Of a stretch of DNA of 32,701 nt, positions 1 through 6,860 are shown piece after piece. The first letter of the stretch is position 1. Each line of letters starts with the position of its first letter. Source of the DNA: Methylobacter sp. (GTDB taxonomy: Bacteria; Pseudomonadota; Gammaproteobacteria; Methylococcales; Methylomonadaceae); assembly GCA_030679035.1 (NCBI GenBank), contig JAUXTH010000105.1, positions 1-32,701 of the forward strand. Direction: 5' to 3'. Both the position numbers and the translations under genes were made by a program. A model generated the notes under the pieces. The model made no database searches and was not told the origin of the DNA. It was given only the letters and a program-made list of their open reading frames with translations.

Positions 1-851
1 AACTCAATAGTCAACAACCCATCCGCTTGAAACACGGAATAATCATAAAGCTCGTTTTGCATCGACACAGTAATTGTGGTCAGCTGGTCAGACGAGACCG
101 TATCAATAAACTTAACAGGCGTTGCAAACTCGGAAACATCCAGCCGTTTAGACAGACTTTCAGGCAAACGGGTGTTTAGAAAGCTTATGATAACTTTTCC
201 GCCTTGTTCTTTAGAGTTAACGATGGTGTTGGGATTAGCCAAAGCAACCAATATCCGCCCCTCACCTTTGTCGCCTCGCTTAAAATCAAAGCCGCTAATA
301 TCTTGTGCGGGTATTAATGCGGCAACCACCGCATTAGCTGTTTTTGCTGCAACGGGCGTTACAGTCTTTGCCACAACCGGTTTTAATGCAGCCGGCATCT
401 CTGCCTTTGCTCGAGTCAAGGTCAACAGCACTTTATTACCAACTACCTTGGTTTCAAACGGTGTTGTCTCAATCAGGTTAACAACGACACGAACCCGACC
501 GGCTGCCTCCACCACATAAACACTGCTTGCTGCCCCCTGATTTATCGGGTACATCTTTTTTGCCAGTGCGCTTTTTACACCGGGAAAGTCCAGGGCGATA
601 CGCGCAGGGTTATCCGTCTTAAATACCGTGGGTGTAATGGCCGCCCCCGTCATTTCCATTTCAATCTGCAACTTATCCCCTGACTGCGTCGCAAAGTCTA
701 TGCCTGATAGCGCCAACTCACCCGCTCTAACAGATACGATTTGGAATATAAATAAAAATAGACCTAAGCCAATGTGCGCACATAATGAACGCCCCGTTTT
801 GTCTTGTGCCCTGTGGGTATTCACCATAACGCCGCCCTGTTTATTACTCAT
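1..851 (-). CDS. pilQ: Type IV pilus secretin PilQ, N-terminal part (runs off the window)
   Basis: PilQ forms the outer-membrane secretin ring through which the type IV pilus exits. Only the first 283 codons are visible; the gene continues past position 1. I start it at the ATG 849-851, which has an AGAGGAT ribosome site just upstream and lies 17 bp after the pilP stop; a second ATG 8 codons later is possible. The start is followed by a signal peptide (hydrophobic core around residues 26-40, likely cut after V-R-A) and two beta-rich AMIN-like domains at roughly residues 50-145 and 185-283, separated by an Ala/Val/Pro-rich linker. AMIN domains bind peptidoglycan and are typical of PilQ N-termini. 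The secretin core is outside the window. It is the last visible gene of the pilMNOPQ operon, and the gene order supports the call strongly. Confidence 0.9.
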   Translation of the reverse strand, partial: MSNKQGGVMVNTHRAQDKTGRSLCAHIGLGLFLFIFQIVSVRAGELALSGIDFATQSGDKLQIEMEMTGAAITPTVFKTDNPARIALDFPGVKSALAKKMYPINQGAASSVYVVEAAGRVRVVVNLIETTPFETKVVGNKVLLTLTRAKAEMPAALKPVVAKTVTPVAAKTANAVVAALIPAQDISGFDFKRGDKGEGRILVALANPNTIVNSKEQGGKVIISFLNTRLPESLSKRLDVSEFATPVKFIDTVSSDQLTTITVSMQNELYDYSVFQADGLLTIE

Positions 852-868
852 TTTGTTATCCTCTTTCA

Positions 869-1732
869 TCACTCTGTCAACGTTAATGAAGCTGGTTGTT
901 CACGCCACATTCCCGGTTTATCGGGGACTATTTCCATCAATTCAATTTTATCGCTGACTATCCGTATGATTTTTCCGTAATTTTTACCCATGTAGTTTCC
1001 AACCTTGACGCGATAGATTGTACCGTCACTCGCCTTTACCAATCCCCACAAACTCGACGTCATATCTACAGTACCCACCATTTTTAGGCCATCCAAAGGA
1101 AATGCTTCCAAATCTTCTTTACGCCGGGTGGTATCCGGCTTTATACCGCCACCCGTTGAAACATCCATACCCTCAGCCTGTTCAGGCTGCTCCATCGGCC
1201 TGAACGGGTCACGCAGACCTTCCGGTTTAAATATAAAAGGCTCAATCACCTTGATTTCAGGCAAAGGTTTAATAGGTTCTTTAGGCCTAGCCTTAACCTC
1301 TGAAACATAGCGGGTTAAATCTGAAAAATCATCATTGCCACAACCTGCAAGCAACACCATAAAAACCATGCAAGTTACGACCGCCAGGGATGGTGGGAGT
1401 GTCGCGACTGGTCGGGAACCAGTGCGACCGACCGCCAGGGATGGTGGCCGAGACTGCTCCCGACAGTCCTCGGCATTTCCTCCATCCATGGAGGTCAGAA
1501 GTGTAGCAACGGGTCGGGAACCAGTACGACCGACCGCCAGGGATGGTGGCCGAGACTGCTCCCGACAGTCTTCGGCATTTCCTCCTTCCATGGAGGTCAG
1601 AAGTGTAGCGACTGGTCGGGAACCGGTGCGACCCTGTAATCCTGCTCTTGCTTGGCGTTGTAGGGGCGAATGAATTCGCCATTGGCGACTAAAGCCGCCC
1701 CTACATGGCGCCAGTAATTTATTGCATTCCAT
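869..1732 (-). CDS. pilP: Type IV pilus inner-membrane lipoprotein PilP, signal peptide interrupted by repeats
   Basis: PilP is a periplasmic lipoprotein linking the PilMNO inner-membrane platform to the PilQ secretin. Its body, from the lipobox L-L-A-G-C (Cys about residue 131) to the stop, is normal, with a disordered Pro/Lys-rich stretch and then the C-terminal beta-domain. Upstream is odd. The ATG at 1732 overlaps the pilO stop as TAATG, the usual arrangement for this operon, and encodes M-E-C-N-K-L-L, a good start of a signal peptide. About 121 codons made of a palindrome (1659-1705) and a tandem repeat array (1379-1633) then intervene before the hydrophobic core at 1369. The frame stays open throughout. 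Translation may give a 287-residue precursor, or restart at ATG 1369 (166 residues), whose signal peptide would lack a basic n-region and has no clear ribosome site. Confidence 0.85.
   Translation of the reverse strand: MECNKLLAPCRGGFSRQWRIHSPLQRQARAGLQGRTGSRPVATLLTSMEGGNAEDCREQSRPPSLAVGRTGSRPVATLLTSMDGGNAEDCREQSRPPSLAVGRTGSRPVATLPPSLAVVTCMVFMVLLAGCGNDDFSDLTRYVSEVKARPKEPIKPLPEIKVIEPFIFKPEGLRDPFRPMEQPEQAEGMDVSTGGGIKPDTTRRKEDLEAFPLDGLKMVGTVDMTSSLWGLVKASDGTIYRVKVGNYMGKNYGKIIRIVSDKIELMEIVPDKPGMWREQPASLTLTE
1379..1633. repeat. Tandem repeat array (family C, 102-bp unit) in the 5' part of pilP
   Basis: The 18-base core beginning GACCGCCAGGGATGG occurs at 1379, 1430 and 1532, spacings of 51 and 102 bp. 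Each full unit also contains CCGAGACTGCTCCCGACAG, TCGGCATTTCCTCC, CCATGGAGGTCAGAAGTGTAGC and GGTCGGGAACC. Units differ at few positions, so the array is recent. Both spacings are multiples of three, and both strands stay open in several frames. Related copies, in the opposite orientation on the plus strand, lie at 4129-4335; a single-unit copy lies at 18843-18897. Confidence 0.85.
1659..1705. repeat. Palindromic element (family A) inside pilP
   Basis: TGTAGGGGCG (1659-1668) and CGCCCCTACA (1696-1705) form the ends of a 47-bp element. It encodes C-R-G-G-F-S-R in the pilP frame, closely similar to C-R-G-D-F-S-R in mrcA and C-R-G-E-F-I-R in hypF, so these three insertions are one family read in the same frame and orientation. 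Confidence 0.8.
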
Positions 1733-2376
1733 TACTTTTGCCCTCTTTTCTTTTTGACCACAGTAGTCGCTGTTCCATCAACGCCTTCATTATAGGTCTT
1801 AACCGTTGCAGTCATTTTCATTTCCCCTTCCTTATTTTCCTTATTTTCCTTATCTTTCTTGCCTTCGGGAATAATGTTTACATCGTGTACAGTAACAATC
1901 CGGGGCAACGAGGCTAGACCACTGACAAACAAACCCAGCTCCTCATATTTTCCAATAACCTCAATACTGATTGGCAGCTCCGAGTAGAAGTCTTTACGTA
2001 TCGGCGCACTGGGTTTAAATAACCTGAACTCCAGGCCGCTGGCCAATCCTGTCTGGGAAATATCAATCAACAAGCTTGCAACTTCCTCTTTTGTCGGCAT
2101 TTGTCGAATCATATCCTCCAGTTGTATTTCAATTTGCGCCAATTGATCCTCATAATCCTGAAGATTGATTGATTTCTTCTGTTTGCTCTCAAATGACTGT
2201 TTCAATTCCAGCTCTTTCTTTTCAGAAGCATCCAGCGCAGCCAACTGATCTAGCGTGTCATAATAAATACCTGCACCGAAAACCAAGGCACATATCACTG
2301 CAATGGTTGCCGCTTTAATGGGAAATGGCCAAGTCCCCGCCTCATTAGGATCCCAATTGATTTCTGACAGATTCAT
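1732..2376 (-). CDS. pilO: Type IV pilus alignment protein PilO
   Basis: PilO is a bitopic inner-membrane protein that pairs with PilN and holds PilM and PilP in the pilus alignment complex. The 214-residue product has the expected layout: a short cytoplasmic N-terminus with the W-P-F-P-I-K-A segment before a single membrane helix (about residues 20-43), a periplasmic coiled coil rich in E/K/Q (about 50-100), and a ferredoxin-like beta domain with the conserved L-L-x-D-I-S-Q-x-G-x-x-x-G-L-E motif. The C-terminal tail is Lys/Glu-rich and low complexity. It starts directly at the end of pilN (ATG at 2376 touches the pilN stop) and overlaps pilP, so translation is probably coupled. Confidence 0.95.
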   Translation of the reverse strand: MNLSEINWDPNEAGTWPFPIKAATIAVICALVFGAGIYYDTLDQLAALDASEKKELELKQSFESKQKKSINLQDYEDQLAQIEIQLEDMIRQMPTKEEVASLLIDISQTGLASGLEFRLFKPSAPIRKDFYSELPISIEVIGKYEELGLFVSGLASLPRIVTVHDVNIIPEGKKDKENKENKEGEMKMTATVKTYNEGVDGTATTVVKKKRGQK

Positions 2377-2948
2377 TATTTCCCTCCAGCCGCTGCTGGC
2401 GCGTTTTGATTACCCTGCTTAGCATGCATGGTGAAATCACTTAACTGATCAGGACTAACTTTTTTCGCTGTCTGAATCACATCAAGCGTCGGGACTTTCA
2501 GCCAAGAGGAGGCTTCAATAGCTCTCATGAACGCAGAAACGCGGGCATTGGATTGGGACTTGCCCTCAAAAGTCAGATCAGCACCCTTCTGAGTGAATGC
2601 CGTGAGAAAAACCCCGTCAGGTGTGACCTTGGGAAGCTCATCAAACAAATGCACAATCTCCGGACGACTTTCCTGCAACTTCTGAATCAATTCTATTTTG
2701 GTCAACAACTTAGCTTTCTGTTCTTCAATCGTTTTTATTTGAGCAATTTTTATATCCAATAAGGCTATTTCATCCTGTATGATTTTGTTTCTTTGTGCCT
2801 GATACGCCTTCAACCCCTCAATATACAAATGAACTCCGCCAAAAATAAGCGCTGTAAACAAAACAGCTACGCCAATAGCATTGATAAAATCCTGCTTTTT
2901 CTGCGCCCGCAGTTCTTCACGCCAGGGGAGTAAATTGATCTTTGCCAT
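2376..2948 (-). CDS. pilN: Type IV pilus assembly protein PilN
   Basis: PilN is a bitopic inner-membrane protein. Its N-terminal motif (here A-K-I-N-L-L-P-W-R-E) inserts into a cleft of PilM, and its periplasmic domain dimerises with PilO. The motif is present right at the start, followed by one membrane helix (about residues 24-45), a coiled coil (50-100) and a fimbrial-assembly PilN domain with the typical L-F-D-E-L-P-x-V-T-P-D-G-V-F-L-T sequence. The length of 190 residues is normal. Start and stop codons overlap with pilM and pilO, which marks a tight operon. The C-terminal Ala/Gly-rich tail is unremarkable. Confidence 0.95.
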   Translation of the reverse strand: MAKINLLPWREELRAQKKQDFINAIGVAVLFTALIFGGVHLYIEGLKAYQAQRNKIIQDEIALLDIKIAQIKTIEEQKAKLLTKIELIQKLQESRPEIVHLFDELPKVTPDGVFLTAFTQKGADLTFEGKSQSNARVSAFMRAIEASSWLKVPTLDVIQTAKKVSPDQLSDFTMHAKQGNQNAPAAAGGK

Positions 2949-4009
2949 TAGTCAAAACTCCTCAATGCCAACCCGCATGCGATCATCATTGCCGAAGCAT
3001 CATTACTCAATGACTGGGGTTTTACCTTATTGGATAGAGCCATATTGATAAAGGGATTGGCTATAACCGTTGGCACCCCTATAGTTTGCTGAACCAATTT
3101 GTCTATGCCCGGTATTGATGCACAACCGCCCGCCAAAATAAGACTGTCGATACGCCTATTCGCGCTTGATGAAACAAAAAACTGTATCGAACGCTGAATT
3201 TGCTGAACCATTGCCCGTTTAAATGGCTCAAGCACATCAACTGCATAATTGTCCGGCAGTCCGCCCAGCTTTTTTGCCAGGCCGGCTTCTTCATAAGTTA
3301 ATCCGTAGCGGCGCTGAATCTCTTCCGTCAACTGCTTGCCGCCAAAGCCCTGCTCTCTGGTGTATACGGTACGGGAATTATATAAAACATTTAAAGCTGT
3401 CATCGTGGATCCTATATCCACGATGGCAACTGTTTGGCCTTCTACAGCATCCGGCAATTGGTCAATCAGCAAGGCGAATGCATTTTCCATCGCAAAGGCT
3501 TCAACATCGACAATTTTGGCCTTTAAACCGGCCTTGGCCAATACTTCAACACGATCATCAATAATTTCTTTTCTCGATGCCGCAAGCAGCACATTGACCA
3601 TTTCAGGGTTGTTTTCATTTTCGCCCTGGACTTCAAAATCGAAATTAACCTCATCGAGCGAATAAGGCACATACTGGTCCGCTTCAACCATGATCTGCTC
3701 TTCCATTTCATCATCACTTAACGAAGCAGGCATCGGTATTACTTTGGTCATCACTGAAGACCCTGCAACAGCGACAGACGCATGTTTTAGCTTTGACCCG
3801 GATTGTTTTAAAGCGACTTTTATAGCTTCGGCTATCACTTCAATGTTTGCTATATTTTTATCGACTACAGCGTCTTGCGGCAAAGGTGCTACGGCATAAC
3901 TCTCAACCCGGTAACGAGCGCCGACCTTACTCAATTCGAGTAATTTTATAGCCGCCGTACTGATGTCAATTCCAAGAACAGCACTTTGTTTCTGACTAAA
4001 CCAACTCAT
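2948..4009 (-). CDS. pilM: Type IV pilus actin-like ATPase PilM
   Basis: PilM is a cytoplasmic FtsA/actin-fold protein that binds ATP and the PilN tail, forming the cytoplasmic ring of the pilus machine. The actin-family phosphate loops are visible: V-L-G-I-D-I-S-T near residue 11, V-A-I-V-D-I-G-S-T near 194, and the adenosine motif L-I-L-A-G-G-C-A-S-I-P-G near 292. The length of 353 residues is typical. The ATG at 4009 is preceded by an AAGGG ribosome site. It is the first gene of pilMNOPQ and is transcribed divergently from mrcA, a classic gammaproteobacterial arrangement. The promoter must lie in the repeat-carrying gap 4010-4485. Confidence 0.96.
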   Translation of the reverse strand: MSWFSQKQSAVLGIDISTAAIKLLELSKVGARYRVESYAVAPLPQDAVVDKNIANIEVIAEAIKVALKQSGSKLKHASVAVAGSSVMTKVIPMPASLSDDEMEEQIMVEADQYVPYSLDEVNFDFEVQGENENNPEMVNVLLAASRKEIIDDRVEVLAKAGLKAKIVDVEAFAMENAFALLIDQLPDAVEGQTVAIVDIGSTMTALNVLYNSRTVYTREQGFGGKQLTEEIQRRYGLTYEEAGLAKKLGGLPDNYAVDVLEPFKRAMVQQIQRSIQFFVSSSANRRIDSLILAGGCASIPGIDKLVQQTIGVPTVIANPFINMALSNKVKPQSLSNDASAMMIACGLALRSFD

Positions 4010-4128
4010 TAACTAACCCTTAAAAAACTTGATGCCTTATGTGATTGTGTATACCCGATCCAATCCACTGCATAACCCGCAGGAATGTGAGCAATACAAA
4101 TTTTGCATGGAGCAAAAATATGCTCATG

Positions 4129-4335
4129 CAGTCGGTCGCATCGGTTCCCTCGGCAACTGCTCCATGCGTTGCTCTACCTCCTGCATCCATGCAGTCGTAC
4201 CGATTGCGACACTTCTGACCTCCATGGAAGGAGGAAATACCGAAGACTGCCTGGAGCTGTCTCGGCCACCATCCCTGGCAGTCGGTCGCATCGGTTCCCT
4301 ACCGATTGCGACACTTCCACCATCCCTGGCAGTCG
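4129..4335. repeat. Family C array with nested family B element, pilM-mrcA gap
   Basis: This array fills much of the 476-bp gap between divergent pilM and mrcA (4010-4485). It repeats GGTCGCATCGGTTCCCT, ACCGATTGCGACACTT and CCATCCCTGGCAGTCG, with one long unit that includes the CTTCTGACCTCCATGG block. In the first unit a 48-bp family B element (4151-4198) interrupts the sequence between GGTTCCCT and ACCGATTGCG; in the second unit (about 4293-4310) the same junction is uninterrupted. The pilM and mrcA promoters must lie in the remaining flanks, 4010-4128 and 4336-4485. I could not identify them with confidence. Confidence 0.82.
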
Positions 4336-4485
4336 TCGGCTATACTCAACAACCACAAAACCTATTTACTGGCGAAAGTATAGTAGCCTTTTTTATTTTG
4401 ATGCTTAAAATGTGCAATTTATTTGTTCGGGCTGTTTCATTCATCTCCTGCATTATCGTTACTGCACCGTCTCCCAGGATCCCTT

Positions 4486-6801
4486 GTGGCTAAATTTCTA
4501 AAATGGTTTGTTGTATTTTTTATGACCATAATCTTGGCTGCATCCATTTCCGGCTATTTTCTATACAACAAGCTTGCAGCCGACTTGCCTGACATTAAGA
4601 CCCTGCATAATGTCCAATACCAGATACCGTTAAGCATTTACAGTAAAGATAACCTACTGATTGCTCAGTTCGGCGAAAAAAAACGTACGCCGGTCACTAT
4701 AGAGGAGGTTCCCCAGCAACTAATTAATGCCTTCATTGCCTCTGAAGATGACAGTTTTTATCAGCACCCCGGCGTTGACTTTAAAGGCCTGCTTCGAGCC
4801 GGCCTGCAACTTGCCTTGACCGGCAAGAAAAAACAAGGCGGCAGCACTATCACTATGCAAGTTACCCGCAACTTCCTGCTGACCAGCGAGAAAACCTATA
4901 CCCGCAAGTTAAAGGAAATCATGCTGGCGCTAAAAATAGAACACGAGTACCCGAAAAACAAAATCATGGAGCTTTATTTAAACCAGATTTTCATGGGCCA
5001 CCGGGCCTATGGTATTGCCGCAGCCGCTCAGGTCTATTACGGCAAAAACCTGACTGAGCTGAGCTTGGCCGAACAGGCCATGATTGCCGGCCTGCCTAAG
5101 GCGCCATCTCTATACAACCCTATCACCAATCAGGCACGGGCCATTGAAAGGCGCAATTATGTCTTGCACCGCATGCTTGAGCTTAACCACATCACTCAGC
5201 AGGATTACCAGGACGCATCACGGCAACCTTCTACCGCAAAACTGCAATCAGTAACACCTGAAGTTTCGGCGCTTTACCTAGCCGAAATGGTGCGCCAAAA
5301 ACTTTTTGAGCTGTACGGCGAGCAAGCCTACACCTCCGGATTCAAGGTATATACAACGATAAACGGAACGCTGCAAACAACGGCAAACCAAGCGCTTAAC
5401 GATACCCTGCACGCCTATGATGAACGCCACGGATACCGGCATTGTAGGGGCGACTTCAGTCGCCCAGCATGTCAAAGGGCGACTGAAGTCGTCCCTACAG
5501 ACATCGGCGACACCCTACCCGCCACCGTCCTACGGGTAAAAAACAATACCGCAACGGCCAGCCTTCAAGACAAAACTCTCATTGAAATACCTTGGGAAAA
5601 CATGAAATGGGCCGGCAGCACTATCCTAAAAACCGGCGACATTATCCGTGTCCGTCAACTGCCTAATAATACCTGGGCGTTAACGCAGGTACCGGGGGCA
5701 GAAGGCGCATTTGTTTCATTGGATCCTGCCAATGGCGCCATTTTGGCGTTAACCGGCGGCTTCGATTTCCATCGCAACAAATACAATCGCGCAACCCAAT
5801 CAAAAAGACAACCGGGCTCGGGCTTTAAACCCATCATTTACACCACCGCACTGGAACAAGGCTACACCGCTGCCAGCATGATTAACGATGCACCCATCGT
5901 CATTGACATCCCAGGCCAGGAAAACGAGTGGCGACCGGAAAATTACAGTAAAAAATTCTACGGTCCAACCAGCATCAGATCGGCTATAACCCATTCAAGA
6001 AATATTATCTCCATACGCTTATTGAGTGAAATGGGCGTTGAGAAAGCCGTCGCAACAGCATTACGCTTTGGCTTTACAGAAGAACAAATACCTAAAACCC
6101 TGTCCCTGGCACTGGGCAGCGGCGATGCGACCCCTCTGCAAATGGCGCGGGTTTATGCCACATTTGCCAACGGCGGATTCCTGATCAAACCTTATTTTAT
6201 TGAGCGCATTGAGTCCAACGAAGGCGAGATTATTTATCAGGCCAAGCCCAAAACTGCCTGCCCTAGCTGTGACAGCACCCAGGAATTAAACCGCAACTAC
6301 GCCCCCCGGATTATTACCCCGCAAATTTGTTTTCTGATGAATTCGTTATTAAGAGATGTCGTTCAACACGGCACCGCGACAGGCGCAAAAGTGCTGGGCA
6401 GACAAGATCTTGCCGGAAAAACCGGAACCACCAACGAACAGCGCGACGCCTGGTTTAATGGCTACACGCAATCGAATGTCGCCACCGCATGGGTTGGATT
6501 TGACGATTTTTCGCCGCTGGGGAATTCCGAAACAGGCGGCGTAGCCGCATTACCGATGTGGATTGAATTTATGCGAGTTGCCCTTAAAGACACCCCGGAA
6601 ACACCTCTTGTCATGCCGGAGGGCATCGTAAAAGCATTTATAAGCCCTGAGACAGGCTTGTTAACGGAGGACACAAACAAAGGCGGAATATGGGAGTTCT
6701 TTCAAGCGGATCGCGTACCAACCCGTTTTGCATCCACCACTGAAGGCTCAACAGCCGATGCCAATGAACCTGATGAGAAACCTACAGAAAACCTGTTTTG
6801 A
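4486..6801 (+). CDS. mrcA: Penicillin-binding protein 1A (bifunctional transglycosylase/transpeptidase)
   Basis: PBP1A polymerises and crosslinks peptidoglycan at the inner membrane. I prefer the GTG at 4486 (about 771 residues) over further-upstream TTG codons: the product then begins V-A-K-F-L-K-W and runs straight into the single membrane anchor, as in relatives, with AGGAT upstream. The transglycosylase domain has E-D-D-S-F-Y-Q-H-P-G (catalytic Glu about 87) and G-G-S-T-I-T-M-Q. The transpeptidase domain has S-G-F-K (Ser about 445), S-R-N, and K-T-G-T-T (about 645). A 57-bp palindrome at 5443-5499 is inserted in frame just after the H-G-Y-R motif (about residues 320-338), adding a Cys/Arg-rich segment that does not belong to the family. 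All catalytic motifs remain intact, so the enzyme is probably active. Confidence 0.95.
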   Translation: MAKFLKWFVVFFMTIILAASISGYFLYNKLAADLPDIKTLHNVQYQIPLSIYSKDNLLIAQFGEKKRTPVTIEEVPQQLINAFIASEDDSFYQHPGVDFKGLLRAGLQLALTGKKKQGGSTITMQVTRNFLLTSEKTYTRKLKEIMLALKIEHEYPKNKIMELYLNQIFMGHRAYGIAAAAQVYYGKNLTELSLAEQAMIAGLPKAPSLYNPITNQARAIERRNYVLHRMLELNHITQQDYQDASRQPSTAKLQSVTPEVSALYLAEMVRQKLFELYGEQAYTSGFKVYTTINGTLQTTANQALNDTLHAYDERHGYRHCRGDFSRPACQRATEVVPTDIGDTLPATVLRVKNNTATASLQDKTLIEIPWENMKWAGSTILKTGDIIRVRQLPNNTWALTQVPGAEGAFVSLDPANGAILALTGGFDFHRNKYNRATQSKRQPGSGFKPIIYTTALEQGYTAASMINDAPIVIDIPGQENEWRPENYSKKFYGPTSIRSAITHSRNIISIRLLSEMGVEKAVATALRFGFTEEQIPKTLSLALGSGDATPLQMARVYATFANGGFLIKPYFIERIESNEGEIIYQAKPKTACPSCDSTQELNRNYAPRIITPQICFLMNSLLRDVVQHGTATGAKVLGRQDLAGKTGTTNEQRDAWFNGYTQSNVATAWVGFDDFSPLGNSETGGVAALPMWIEFMRVALKDTPETPLVMPEGIVKAFISPETGLLTEDTNKGGIWEFFQADRVPTRFASTTEGSTADANEPDEKPTENLF
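5443..5499. repeat. Palindromic element (family A) in frame inside mrcA
   Basis: Two 23-base arms (5443-5465 and 5477-5499) are inverted copies with one mismatch around an 11-base loop. The 57-bp length equals 19 codons and the mrcA frame is kept. The ends TGTAGGGGCGA and TCGTCCCTACA match the family A termini in hypF and pilP. Confidence 0.88.
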
Positions 6802-6824
6802 AATGGCGAACGTGGGGAATGGAA

Positions 6825-6852
6825 GCAGTGAGCAGGAACTCCTACTCACTGC
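6825..6852. terminator. Hairpin between convergent mrcA and secA
   Basis: Between the stop codons of the converging mrcA and secA genes lies an inverted repeat: GCAGTGAG at 6825-6832 pairs with CTCACTGC at 6845-6852, extended by AGG/CCT after one mismatch and closed by an AACT loop. The position suits a bidirectional transcription stop, but neither strand has a clear U-tract, so Rho-independent function is uncertain. Confidence 0.45.
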
Positions 6853-6860
6853 CAATCAAA

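Noticed and set aside
1379-1633. Array considered as a CRISPR
   Set aside because: The unit is about 102 bp with no short repeat/unique spacer alternation, and it occurs inside a gene and at other loci. There are no cas genes.
1335-1673. 112-codon open frame on the plus strand across the pilP repeats
   Set aside because: It is opposite pilP and made mostly of the tandem units, which are open in several frames by composition. It has no ribosome site or family resemblance.
4029-4493. 154-codon open frame in the pilM-mrcA gap
   Set aside because: It consists largely of family C and B repeats, which stay open in several frames, and it overlaps the mrcA start. It has no recognisable protein character.
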